Source: Pseudomonas sp. GM21 (GTDB taxonomy: Bacteria > Pseudomonadota > Gammaproteobacteria > Pseudomonadales > Pseudomonadaceae). Taken from it: a stretch of DNA of 64,000 nt. A model generated the notes under the pieces. The model was not told the DNA's origin. It made no database searches and saw only the letters and a list, made by a program, of their open reading frames with translations. The stretch is taken from positions 39,102 through 103,101 of the forward strand of contig NZ_AKJS01000019.1 of assembly GCF_000282215.1 (NCBI RefSeq), in the 5' to 3' direction. A program made the translations under genes and the position numbers. Numbering within the stretch: the stretch's first letter is position 1; each line of letters starts with the position of its first letter. This document shows, in pieces, positions 27,919 through 39,946 of the stretch.

Positions 27919-30900
27919 CAGTTGATCTCCATCTCGTCGAGAAGCGACTCAAGCGCATCCAGACGTGCATCGTGGTCAGCCGGAGCGTGTTGCCCGGCCA
28001 TGGCGGCATAAGCCTGCAGGTCGGTGGATTCGAACAGCGCACGCAGCGGCAGCTCGATGCCCAGCTCCAGTTCCACACGGGCACTGGCCTGGGCGGCGAG
28101 CAGCGAGTGCCCGCCCAATTCAAAGAAGTTATCGCGCCGGCCGATCTGCGCCACGCCCAGCACCTCGGCCCAGATCGCCGCCAGTTGCGGTTCGAGGTCG
28201 CCTTCGGGGGCTTCGAACGGACGTTGCCAGTCCTCGGCATCTGGCACTGACAAGGCCTTGCGGTCGAGCTTGCCGTTGCCGGTCAGTGGCAAGGCATCGA
28301 GCAGCAGCCAGTGGCTCGGCACCATGTAGTCCGGCAGATCGACCTTGAGCGCAGTGCGCAGGTGATCACGCCAGGCGATCGGGTCATGCGGGGTGTGCTC
28401 GGCCACGACGTAGGCGCACAACTGCGGTCCGCCGTCGCCGTTGTGAACGTTTAATACCGCTTGGCGCACGCCCGGCTGGGCCAGCAGCGCGGCCTCGATT
28501 TCGCCGAGTTCGATGCGGAACCCGCGAATCTTCACTTGCTGGTCGATGCGCCCGAGGTAATCGATGCTGCCGTCGCCACGCTGGCGCGCCAGATCGCCGC
28601 TGCGATACAGGCGTTGAGAAGCCTCGAACGGGCTCGGCACAAAACGCTCGGCGGTCAGGCCGAAACGCCCGTGATAACCACGCGCCAGACCGGCGCCGGC
28701 AATGTACAACTCACCCGCCACACCCACCGGCACCGGCTGCAACTGGCTGTCGAGCAAGTACCAGCGCAGGTCGCGGATCGGCAGGCCAATCGGGCTCTGG
28801 GCCTTGCCGTCGAGGTCGGTCAGACGAATCGCGCGGTAGGTCACGTGCACCGTGGTTTCGGTAATGCCGTACATGTTGACCAGGGTTGGCTGCTGATCGC
28901 CGAAGCGTTCGAACCAAGGGCGCAGGCTGGCGACTTCCAGCGCTTCACCGCCGAAAATCACCTGACGCAGCGCCAGGCTTCGTTCGCTGGCGCAAGCCAC
29001 CGGCAACAGCTGGCGGAAAGCACTCGGGGTCTGGTTCAACACCGTCACGCCCTCATCGCAGAGCAAACGGTGAAACGCTTGCGGCTCGCGGCTGATGTCA
29101 TATGGCACGATCACCAGACGCCCGCCGGTGCACAGCGAACCAAACAGCTCCCACACCGAGAAGTCGAAGGCATAGGAATGGAACAGCGTCCAGACATCGT
29201 CAGGGCCGAAGTTGAACTCGTCCGCGGTGGCTGTCAGCAGGCGCCCGACGTTGGCATGGCTGAGCAATGCACCTTTCGGCCGGCCGGTAGAGCCGGAGGT
29301 GTAAATCACATAGGCCAGGTTGTCCGGGGTCGCAAGCGCAGGCAGGTTTTCATCGCTGCAGGCCTCCAGCTCCAACGATTCGAGGCTCAATACCTGCACG
29401 CCATCGCGAGCCGACAAACCGTCAATCAAATGCTGTTGAGTCAGCAGCATTGTGATGCCGCTGTCCTCGATCATGTAGCTCAGACGCTCGGCCGGGTATT
29501 GCGGGTCGAGCGGCACATAAGCCCCGCCTGCCTTGAGAATCGCCAGCAAGCCCACCACCAGCGGCATCGCCCGCTCGGTGGCGATGCCGACACGGACCTC
29601 GGGGCCGACGCCCTGCTTGCGCAGTTTGCGCGCCAGTCGGTTCGACTTTGCGTCGAGCGCGGCGTAGCTCAGTTGCTCACCCTCGTAGACCAGTGCTATT
29701 GCGTTCGGTCGTTGCGCAGCCTGAGCTTCGAATAATTGGTGCAAGGTCGGCGACGATGGTTGCGCCTCGAATACCGGGTTCCAGTGCTGGACCAACGCCT
29801 CGTATTGCGGAGCTTGCAGCAACGGCAGTTCGGCAACGCGTTGCTGTGGGTTCTTGACCACCGCACGCAGCAGGTTGAGCCACTGCTCGGCGAGACGCTG
29901 CATCGACGCCTCGTCGTACACCTGCGTGGCGTAAGTCAGGCTGGCATCCAGCGCTTCGTCGTGCTCCTGAGTATCGAGTACCAGATCGAATTGCGTAGTG
30001 TGTTGCTGCCAGTGCAGACGCTCGACCTGCAAGTCGGCCACCTTACGTTCGACGCGCGACCCCATTTGCTGCTGATGGTTGTAGAGCACTTGGAACAACG
30101 GGCTGTGATTGAGGCTGCGGTCCGGTTGCAAGGCGTCGACCAATTGCTCGAACGGCACGTCCTGGTTGGCCTGCGCGCCCAATGCAACCTGTTTGACCTG
30201 TTGCAGCAACGCACTGAATGGCTGCTGCCCGTCGATCTCGGCACGCAGCACCTGGGTGTTGATGAAGAAGCCGATCAGGCCTTCGGTTTCGAGGCGCGAA
30301 CGTCCCGCGCTCGGTACACCAACGCTGATGCTCGACTGCCCGCTCTGGCGATGCAGCAAGGTCTGGAAACTCGCCAGCAGCAGCATGAACAGCGTGACTT
30401 GCTGCTCCTGGGCACGGTGACGCAAACCGGCGAGCAACTCGCGATCAACATTGAGCATCAGGCTGGCTCCGCGCTCGCTGCGTCGGGCGGGGCGGATCAG
30501 TTCACTGGGCAATTGCAGCGGTGTCTGGCTGCCGGCCAGTTGCTCGCTCCACCACCCCAGTTGCCGCGCGCCCTCGCCGGCCTCCAGCCAGTCGCGCTGC
30601 CAGCGGGCGAAGTCGCTGTAGTTCACCGGCAGGCTGTTCAGGTTGGCAGCGTTGCCGTCGACGGCGGCCTGATACAACGCACTGAACTCATCAACCATGA
30701 CCTGCATCGACCAGCCATCGGCGGCGATGTGGTGCACGGTCAGCACCAGCACGTGTTCGTCGGTGTTCACTTGCAGCAGCAACACGCGCCACAGCGGACC
30801 GTTACGCAAGTCGAATGGCCGGGCGATTTCTTCCGCCACCGCGCTGTCGACCGACAATTGATCGAGCGTGCGCTGTTCCAGTTGCAGCGCCAGCGTGTCA

Positions 30901-33900
30901 TGCAGCACCGGACGGGCCTGCTGACCATCCTGTTCGAATGTCGTGCGCAGTGTTTGGTGACGGGCCTGCAATTGAGCGAAGGCTTCGCGCAAGGCACCGA
31001 GGTTGAGCGAGCCCTTGAGGCGCAGCGCGGCGGGAATGTTGTAGGCCGGGCTTTGCGGGTCCAGCTGCCAGAGAATCCATTGGCGCTGCTGGGCGTACGA
31101 CAGCATCGGCGGTTGATCGACAGGCGCAGGTTGCAGGATCGGTTGGCCGCTGACGCTAGCCAGCGCCGCACGCTCGGCAAATTCCGCCAGAGTCGCCGCC
31201 GAGAACAGGCTGTTCACCGACAGTTCGAGGTGCAAGTGCTGACGCACCCGCGAGATCACCTGAAGCACCAGCAACGAGTGACCGCCCAGTTCGAAGAAGT
31301 TGTCGTTGCGCCCTACTCGCTCGACCTGCAACACGTCCTGCCAAATCAGCGCCAGTTGCGTTTCCAGCCCTTGGACCGGGGCTACAAAATCACGTTGTGC
31401 GTCGCTGGTTTCAACGCGGGGCAAGGCCCTGCGATCCAGTTTGCCATTATTGTTGAGCGGCAGTCTGGCCAGCAGGATCAGGTGGCTTGGCACCATGTAT
31501 TCCGGCAATGACTGACGCAGAACAGCCTTGAGGCCTTCCAGATAGTCAGCTTCAGAAACCACCGCATCGCTGACTACGATGTACGCCACCAGCCGCGTGC
31601 CGTCCTGAGCGATGACCGCCGCTTCGCGCACGTCCTCGCAGGCTTGCAGACACGCTTCGATCTCGCCCATTTCAATGCGCAAACCGCGAATCTTCACTTG
31701 TTGATCGATACGGCCGACGTATTCCAGATGTCCGGCAGCGTTGTAGCGCGCCAGATCGCCACTGCGGTACAGCCGCGCACCCGGCTCACGGGCGAACGGG
31801 TCCGGCAGGAAGCGTTCGGCGGTCAGCGCCGGACGATCGAAGTAGCTTTGCGCGAGGCAGGCCGGTGCACCGATGCACAGCTCGCCAACGCCACCGTTGG
31901 GCAGCAATTGGCCGGACGCGTCCAGCACATACAACGCACGACCGGCAATGGCACGACCAATCGGGATGCCAAATGCGTCACTGGCATCGTCGAGTCGGCA
32001 TTCATGCACGCTGGACACCACGGTCGCTTCGGTCGGACCGTAAGTGTTAAGCAGTCGCACGTGGCTCAATCCGGCCTGATGCCACAAGCGCAAACCTTCG
32101 ACCGACATCGCTTCGCCGCCGACATGCACCTGACGCAAATTACCGAGATTGCGCACCACACCGCTCGCGCACTCGCGGGCCAGCAGGTACCAGTAAGCGG
32201 CGGGCAAGTCCGCTACGGTCACGCCCTGCTCGACGATTTCAGAAGCCAGTCGCCCGGCATCCCACAACTCATCACCGCGCATGATCAACGCAGCGCCGAC
32301 GCACAGCGCCGGGAAGCACTGTTCGACGAATCCGTCGAAACTGAAGGTTGCGAACTGCAACACACGGTCCGCCGCCGACAGCATCGAATAGTCGGCGGCG
32401 CTCTGGCAGAACTCGCGCAACGCAGCATGGGCGATGGCCACGCCTTTGGGTTGGCCGGTGGAGCCGGAGGTGTAGATGACGTAGGCCAGGTCTTCGCCGA
32501 CCGCGTTATTGGCCGGATTGCTGTCGGAGTAACCGGCGTTGTCGTCGAGGTTGAGACGACGCACGCCGGGCACATCTTCCAGCAGACCGGATTCGCACAG
32601 CAGCACGTCGAGCCGGCTGTCATCGATCATGTACGCCAACCGTTCCGCTGGGTAGCTCGGGTCCAGCGGCACATACGCAGCGCCACTTTTCAGCACCGCC
32701 AGCAAGCTGACGATCAGTTGCGGGCCACGGTGCAGCGCCAGTCCGACGCGTTGGCCGGGGCCGGCGCCGTTTTCAATCAGGCGATGGGCCAGACGGTTAG
32801 CCTGTGTATTCAACTGCACGTAGCTGAGGGACTGACCGTCGACCTGCAACGCCAGCGCGTCAGGGGTGGCGACGGCCTGAGCGGCGATTTGCTCGTGGAC
32901 CAATAAGGCTGTGGACAACTGAACCGGCGCCGTTTGGCAGATCGCAAGCAGCGCCTGTTTTCCATCGACATCGAGCAGTTCCAACGCGCCCAATGCTGCC
33001 TCCGGCTGTGCTACCAAACGCATCAACAAATGCTGCAGGTTGGCTGACAACTCAGCGACCTGCGCTGCACTGAACCGCGCCGTGTCGTAGCTGAATTCCA
33101 GGCTCAAGCTTTCGCCCAGTTCGATGCCCAACGTCAGCGGATAATGCGTGCGTTCGTGGTTGTGCAGGTTGCCGAACGACAGCCCGGCCGGTGCGCCCTG
33201 TTTCAGCGCCTCGGCCACCGGGAAGTTTTCGAACACCAACAGGCTGTCGAACAGCGCCGAACCCTGCTGTCCCGCCCACCCCTGAATGTCATAAAGCGGC
33301 ACATGCTCGAACTCGCGCATGGCCAGATTCAGCCCTTGCAGTTCGCTCAGCCATTGGCTGATGGTGCAATCCGGCCTCATCACGCACACCAGTGGCAGCG
33401 TGTTGATGAACAATCCAAGTTGTTCTTCAATTCCCGGCAGCGGCGCCGAACGACCGGCGACGGTGGCACCGAACACCACGCAATCCTGACCGGTGTAGCG
33501 ATGCAACAACACGCTCCACGCTGCTTGCAGGACGGTGTTGAGGGTGACTTTCTCTTGGCGAGCGAAATCGGCCAGACGCTGGGTTGCGCGGCAGTCCAGG
33601 GCAATGCGGTATTCCCCGCAGCCCTCGACACCAACCGGCGGGCGCAAGGCTTCGGCGAGCAACGTCGGTGCCTCCAGTGGTGCCAGCGCAGCTTTCCAGA
33701 ACTGCTCGCCCGCAACAGCCGACTGCTGCTGCAACCAGCCCAGGTAATCACGGTATTGCCCGGTCGGCGCGGGCAGGGATTGCCCGGTGGCGTAATGCTG
33801 AATGACTTCGGCCAGCAACTGCGCGTTGCTCCAGCCGTCCATCAAAATGTGGTGGCTGGTGTAGATCAGGTGCCAATCGTGGGAACCGGTGCGGACGAGT

Positions 33901-36900
33901 TTCAAGCGGAACAGCGGCGCGCTGCCCAATTCGAAGCCTTGGGCGCGCTCGGCATCGGCCAGTGCGTCAGGGTCGCTCGCTTCCAGCACTTCAAGTGGCA
34001 ACGGGACTTCGCGGACAATCGCCTGATGCGCGGTGTCGAGGCCTTGCCAGTGGAAGCTGCTGCGCAGGATGTCGTGGCGTTCCAGCGCGATCTGCCAGGC
34101 GTGGGCAAAGCGCTGCGGATCGAGGCCGTGAATGTCCAGGCGTAACTGGCTGATGTAGGCACCGACTTCCGGTTCGTAGAGCGTGTGGAACAGCATGCCC
34201 TGCTGCATTGGCGACAGTGGATACACATCTTCAAGCGTCGCGACCGGCAATGCGTCGAGTTGCGCCTGACTGATGCGCGCCAACGGGAAGTCCGACGGCG
34301 TAGCGTGGGGCATTTCAACGGCACAGCAATGATCGATCAGCGCCTTGAGCTCCTGGGCGTAATCGTCTGCCAGGCGCTGGATAGTCACGGTGTCGAACAT
34401 CTCGCGGCTGAAACCCCAGCTCAGCGACAACTCACCACCGTAGACCTGGCCTTCGACCATCAGCCAGTTGCCCAACGGCGCCGAAGGATCCTGCGCCACG
34501 CCGTTGCCTTCGGTGGACGGCACGAACATCGCGCCATCGTCGAACTGACGATCAAACTGCCCCAGATAGTTGAAGGTGATGCGCGGTTGCGGCAACGCGG
34601 CCAGTTCGTCACGAATCGCCGGGCTGCCCAGGTAACGCAGCGCGCCATAGCCGAGGCCCTTGTCCGGCACGCCACGCAGCTGTTCCTTGATTGTTCTGAT
34701 CGATGTACCGAGATCGCTCGACGGCACCAGATTGACCGGGAACAGGCTGGTGAACCATCCCACGGTGCGGGTCAGGTCGATGTCATCGAACAGGTCTTCG
34801 CGGCCATGCCCTTCAAGCTGAATCAGCGCGCTGGCCTGCCCGCTCCAGCGGCAAACCGCGCGAGCCAGTGCGGTCAGCAGCAAGTCGTTGACTTGGGTGC
34901 GATAGGCCGCCGGGGCGTGTTGCAGCAGTTTGCGGGTTTGCTCGGTGTCGAGTTTGAGCTCGAGTTTTTGTTCGAAGCGGTTTTCCAGCGCGCCACTGGG
35001 GCGCTCGCACGGCAGCGCATTCGGTGCGTTGTTCAGTTGGGTCAGCCAATAACCGAGGCTTTTCTCAATGGCTGGAACGTGCGCTTGCAGGCGTTCTACC
35101 CAACGCTGATACGTGCTGGTTTTCGCCAACGACATGCTGCCGTCGCTGTAGAACCGCTGAAGATCTTCCAGCAGCACCCGCCAGGAAACGCCGTCCACCG
35201 CCAGGTGATGAATCACCAGCAGCAGGCGTTGTGTACCGTCGGCCATGGCCACCAGCAGCGCACGCATTAGCGGCCCATTGTGCAGATCAAGACTGCGTTG
35301 GGCTTCGTCGCACAGGGCATTGAGTTCTTCGAGCGACCGGGCCTGACGCTGCCACAACACCGACTCCGTGGTCGGCGCGTCGTAGATCTGCTGCCAGCCT
35401 TCGACGGTCTGCTCATAGCGCAAGCGCAAACTGTCGTGATGGGTCAGCAAATGCTCGATGGCGCGGTCCAGCGTCTCGGCGTTCAACACCTCACGCGGCA
35501 CCAGCAGCAACGACTGGTTCCAGTGTTGACGCTCAGGGATCGCTTGCTCGAAAAACCACTGCTGCACCGGCGCCAACGCCACCGCGCCCATTGCCGGGCC
35601 CTGGTCGATCAACGGCTGCTCGCCGCTGCGGGCCGCTTGAGCGAGGCTGCGGATGGTCTGGTGCTGGAACAGGTCTTTGGGGCTCAACACGATCCCGGCC
35701 TGACGCGCGCGGCTGACCACTTGCATGGACACGATGGAATCGCCGCCCAGTTCGAAGAAGTTGTCCTCCAGACCGACGTTGTCGATGGCCAGTACGTCTT
35801 GCCAGATCGCGGCCAGAGATTTTTCCAGAACGCTGCGCGGCGCGACGTGTTCGCGTTGTTGCTGCGAACCATCGACTGTAGGCAAGGCTTTGCGGTCGAG
35901 TTTGCCGTTGGGGGTCAGCGGCAGATGATCGAGGAACAACAGAAACGCGGGGACCATGTAGTCCGGCAGATGCTGGCGCAGCGCGGCTCTGAAGGTTTCA
36001 CGCTGAGTCGCTTGAGCGTCGACATCGTCCAGTAACGCTGGATCGCTAGGCACAATGTAGGCGACCAATTGCTGGCCGTTGACGCCATCCTGCGCCAGCA
36101 CCGCCAGTTCGCGAACGGCGTCCTGCTGCAACAGCCGTGCTTCGATTTCACCGAGCTCGATGCGAAAGCCCCGGACCTTGACCTGATGGTCGATGCGCCC
36201 GATGTATTGCAACGTGCCTTCGGCGTGATAGCGAGTCAGGTCGCCGGTGCGGTACAGACGTTCGCCATTATCGGCGAAAGGGTTCGGCACATACTTTTCA
36301 GCAGTCATGCCTGGGCGTGCCAGGTAACCACGGGTGATGCCCGCGCCGCTCAGGTAAAGCTCGGCGCAAACGCCTTGCGGGACCGGTTGCAGCTCGGCAT
36401 CCAGCAAATAACTGGCAGTGTGTTTGAGCGGTCGACCGATGTTCGCGCATCCGCCGGCCTCGCGACGGGTCCAAGTCGAATACGTGGTGTCTTCCGACGG
36501 GCCATACAGGTCGTAGACATGTTCGACGGTCGGCTGCTGATACAGCGCCTCCACCAGACTCAGCTTCAGCGGCTCGCCGGCCAGGTTGATGATGCGCACG
36601 CTTGGCGGAATCTGCCCGTCGCGTTGCAACGCATTGATCGCCGACGGCACGGTGTTGATCAGGCGCACCTGATCCCGCGCCGGCAGTTGCGGCAATTCCA
36701 GGGCGTTGCGGGCGATGATCACCGAGCCACCGTTGGCCAACGTGACGAAGAGTTCCCACACCGACAGGTCAAAGCACACCGAGGTCGAGGCCAGCACGCC
36801 TTGAATGTCTTCGCGGTTGTAGACCGATGCCGACCAGTCGATCAGCGCCAGCACATTGCGATGGGCGATGGCCACGCCTTTGGGTTTGCCGGTGGAGCCG

Positions 36901-38885
36901 GAGGTGTAGATGACGTAGGCAAGGTTGTCTGGCGTGACGCGGGTTTGCGGGGCATTTGCCGGGTATTCGGCCCATACCTTGTCGTCCAGCAACAACACTT
37001 GGGTATCGGCGGTCACTGTCAGTGTCGCGGCGACGGATTGTTCAGTCAGCAATACCAAGGCGCGACTGTCTTCGAGCATGTAGGCGACGCGCTCGACCGG
37101 GTAATCCGGGTCCAGTGGCACATAGGCGCCGCCGGCCTTGAGTACCGCGAGCAACGCCACCAGCAGGTTTTGCGAACGCTGCATCGCTACGCCGACGCGG
37201 ACTTCCGGGCCGACGCCCATTTCGATCAGTTTGTGCGCCAGGCGATTGGCCTGGATGTCGAGTTCAGCGTAAGTCAGCCGCTGGGTGCCGAAGGTCACCG
37301 CCCATGTATTCGGACTGTCCGCGGCTTGTTGGCTGATCAGTTCATGAATGCACAGGTCTTGCGGGTAGTTTTCGTCAGCTCGGTTCCAGTCATGCACGAT
37401 GCGCTGGTATTCCGCGCTTTCCAGCAGCGGCAAATCGCTGATGCGCTGCGTCGGATCGCTGACCATGCCTTGCAGCAGGCGGGTCCAGTGCTGCGCCATG
37501 CGCGTGATGGTGTCGGCGTCGAACAGGTCGTTGGCGTAGGTCAGCGCGGCGTGCAGCTTGCCGCCCTTTTCGTAGGTGTCGAGGGTAAGGTCGAACTGCG
37601 TGGTGCGCCCTTCCCACTCAATTGCTCCGAGTGTCAGGCCAGAGGCGGTGCTGACGGTGGCAATGTCCGCAACCTGCGGCTGGTGGTTGTACATCACCTG
37701 GAACAGCGGCGTGTGGCTGAGGCTGCGTTCCAGTTTCAGCGCCTCGACCAAGCGCTCGAACGGCAAGTCCTGATGGGCCTGGGCACCAAGGGCGGTTTCC
37801 TTGATGGCGCGCAGCAAGTCGTCGACGCGGGTCTGGCCGTCGAGTTGCGTGCGCAGCACCTGGGTGTTGACGAAGAAGCCGATCAGGCCTTCGATTTCGG
37901 CGCGGTTACGGTTAGCGATGGGCACGCCGACGCGGATGTCAGTCTGCCCTGTGTAACGATGCAGCAGCGCGTTGAAGGCGCCGAGCAACAGCATGAACAA
38001 GGTGATGTTGTGTTTCTGCGCGGTGGCGCGCAGTTGTTCGGCCAGTTGCGCATCGACGGCAAATTCGTAACGCGTGCCGCGATAGCTCGGCATTGCCGGG
38101 CGCGGGTGGTCAGTGGGCAGCTCCAGCACCGGGTGTTCGTCGCCCAATTGCGCTTTCCAGTAATCGAGTTGGCGTGCCTGCTCCCCCGCTTCCAGCCATC
38201 GTCGCTGCCACAGTGCATAGTCGCTGTATTGGATCGGCAATGGCGCGAGTAGCGGTTGGGCGCCCGCGTCGAACGCGTCGTAGCAACGGATGAATTCGTC
38301 GATCAGCACGTTCATCGACCAGCCATCGGACACGATGTGGTGCAGGGTCAGCAGCAACACGTGTTCCTGATCGGCGAGTTTGAGCAAGGTAACGCGTAGC
38401 AAAGGGCCGACTGAAAGATCGAATGGCAGCACCGACTGCTGCCCGGCTGCTTGTGCGACCGCGAGTTCGCGCTCTGGTGCCGGTAACGCGCTGAAATCCA
38501 CATGATCGATCACCAGCGGCGCGCCGGCTGGTACTTGCAGCAACGTGTCGTCAGCTTGGCGCTGGAACACCGTGCGCAGGGTTTCGTGACGCTCGACGAG
38601 GCTGGCGAACGCCTGCTCCAGTGCGGGCAGATTCAGCCGCCCGTTCAGGCGCACCGCCCCCGGCAGGTTGTAGGCGCCGCTGTGCGGATCCAGTTGCCAA
38701 AGAAACCACATGCGTTGCTGGGCGTACGACAACGCCTGGCGATCCTCGGCTTCGACGCCGGCAGGAATGGGGAAACGGGCGAAATCAACGCCTTCCTTTT
38801 GCAAGGCCGCAAGGAACATCTGGCGCTTTTCCAGGGGCAACCCGATAAACCGGCGAGCAAGTTTCAAGGAGTCTTCAGCATTCAT
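27918..38885 (-). CDS. pvdI: PvdI/PvdJ-type pyoverdine peptide synthetase (three modules)
   Basis: 3655-residue NRPS without TE. Order: C (LCL, HHIVSDGWS about residue 185), A1, T1 (LGGDS about 1047), E (HHLAVDGVSW about 1228), C (DCL, HHILMDGWS about 1680), A2, T2 (LGGHS about 2535), C (LCL, HHIAADGWS about 2722), A3, T3 (LGGHS about 3593) and a short acidic tail (LDALESLLDEMEIN) likely docking to the next synthetase. Pocket codes: A1 DLWNNALTYK (Ala-like, epimerised), A2 DGEDHGTVVK (Lys), A3 DFWNIGMVHK (canonical Thr). The first LCL condensation domain fits acceptance of the L-Dab-ended acyl-Glu-Tyr-Dab chain from PvdL. Naming as pvdI versus pvdJ is a convention; the role as first peptide synthetase is inference. 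Confidence 0.92.
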
Positions 38886-38939
38886 TTCTAAGCATCCGGA
38901 TCAGTGGCGGGAAGCACAAAGGCACGTCGTCCCTATAAA

Positions 38940-38963
38940 ACGAATGCACACCGGAAAAATTAA
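38940..38963 (-). promoter_or_regulatory. Degenerate PvdS box for the pvdI-pvdD operon
   Basis: Minus strand reads TTAAT, 16 bases, CGT: one mismatch from TAAAT-N16-CGT. CGT lies 54 bases upstream of the synthetase start codon, similar to the other PvdS promoters here. Confidence 0.55.
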
Positions 38964-38981
38964 CGAATGAGAATAAGTATC
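38963..38981 (+). promoter_or_regulatory. Candidate Fur box upstream of the NRPS operon
   Basis: The 16-mer AATGAGAATAAGTATC matches the last 16 positions of the Fur consensus at 13 positions. It directly abuts the -35 side of the degenerate PvdS box. In Pseudomonas Fur usually acts through pvdS, so direct control here is inference. Confidence 0.4.
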
Positions 38982-39009
38982 AGGAAGGAGGTAGAACGCG
39001 GAGTGTCAT

Positions 39010-39102
39010 TGTGGGAGCGAGCCTGCTCGCGATGGCGGCGGCACATTCAACATCGATGTGACTGATCTACCTCTATCGCGAGCAGGCTCACTCCCACAGG
39101 GG
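39010..39102. repeat. Pair of inverted REP elements
   Basis: TGTGGGAGCGAGCCTGCTCG and its inverted partner (CGAGCAGGCTCACTCCCACA) lie between the pvdG stop and the NRPS promoter region; they may separate the two transcripts. Confidence 0.87.
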
Positions 39103-39125
39103 TTCGCGGGGAATATGAGAATGTG

Positions 39126-39860
39126 TCAGGCGCTGGCGGCCATGGCATGTCGGCGATGGTGAACGTCGAGCTGATCCTTGATCACCCGCAACACCTTGGC
39201 CTCGTGCTCATGGATAAAGAAGTGACCACCGCTGAGCATGTCCACGGAAAAACTGCCGTGGGTTTCCTTGCTCCAGCCGATCAATTGTTCAGGGGTGGCG
39301 CGATCAGACTTGCCACCGAGCACGTGCACCGGGCATTGGAGCAAGGGGCGTTGCTGCGGTTCGAAACGCCCACACAACAGAAAGTCCGCACGCAGGACAG
39401 GCAACGTCAGGCTCATCAGCTCCGCGTTGGCCAGCACTTCTTCGCTGGTGCCGTTGAGGGTGCGCAGTTGCTCGATCAATTCGGCATCGGTTTTCGGCTC
39501 GGCGAAACCGCGATCATAATCTGCGCGCATCGTCGGCGCGGCAGTGCCAGAAGCGAACAGCGCCACCGGCTCCGGGCTGCCCAGCGAACGCAACGCATGG
39601 GCCATTTCACAGGCAAGCAATGCGCCCAGGCTATGGCCGAATATCGCGTACGGCGTCTTGAGCGTGGCGATGTGTTCCTGCGCGAGTTGCAGCGCCAGGC
39701 GCCGCATGTCGGTGTGCAACGGCTCGCCAAACCGCGCGCCACGGCCGGGCAACTCGACCGGTTTCAGCGTGAGCCACTCCGGCAACTTGCGCCGCCAGCG
39801 GCTGTAAACCATGGCGCTCGCGCCTGAATAGGGCAGGCACAGCAATGTCAGCTGGGTCAC
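39126..39860 (-). CDS. pvdG: PvdG, type II (editing) thioesterase of pyoverdine synthesis
   Basis: 244-residue alpha/beta-hydrolase thioesterase (GrsT family) that would clear misprimed or stalled acyl groups from NRPS carrier domains. Start chosen at GTG 39860, preceded by GAGG; this gives VTQLTLLCLPYSGASAMVY, the normal family N-terminus, while the longer frame from 40052 adds 64 residues with no homology-like pattern. Catalytic features: nucleophile FGHSLGALLACEMA (about residue 85) and histidine GGHFFIHEHE (about 223). It is in the same orientation as, and upstream of, the NRPS genes, separated by a REP pair. It matches P. aeruginosa PvdG (about 254 residues) in size and context. Confidence 0.88.
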   Translation of the reverse strand: MTQLTLLCLPYSGASAMVYSRWRRKLPEWLTLKPVELPGRGARFGEPLHTDMRRLALQLAQEHIATLKTPYAIFGHSLGALLACEMAHALRSLGSPEPVALFASGTAAPTMRADYDRGFAEPKTDAELIEQLRTLNGTSEEVLANAELMSLTLPVLRADFLLCGRFEPQQRPLLQCPVHVLGGKSDRATPEQLIGWSKETHGSFSVDMLSGGHFFIHEHEAKVLRVIKDQLDVHHRRHAMAASA

Positions 39861-39894
39861 CGGGCTTACCTCGAAAAGTCGTCTGTATAAGAGA

Positions 39895-39918
39895 ACGGAT
39901 GAGCGCCGCGAGGAATTA
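39895..39918 (-). promoter_or_regulatory. Degenerate PvdS box for pvdG
   Basis: Minus strand reads TAATT, 16 bases, CGT (one mismatch in the -35 element), 34 bases before the pvdG GTG start. The spacing fits, but the single mismatch makes a chance match possible. Confidence 0.4.
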
Positions 39919-39946
39919 GTCGTACACATCCCCCCTGTAGGGTTCT

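Noticed and set aside
36069..38252. Long plus-strand open frame (727 codons) opposite the first NRPS module
   Set aside because: It is antisense to a fully motif-supported NRPS and has no family pattern; such frames come from the GC-rich third positions.
38984..39005. AGGAGGT on the plus strand suggesting a rightward gene start
   Set aside because: No start codon at ribosome-site distance opens a credible frame; the following frame is antisense to pvdG.
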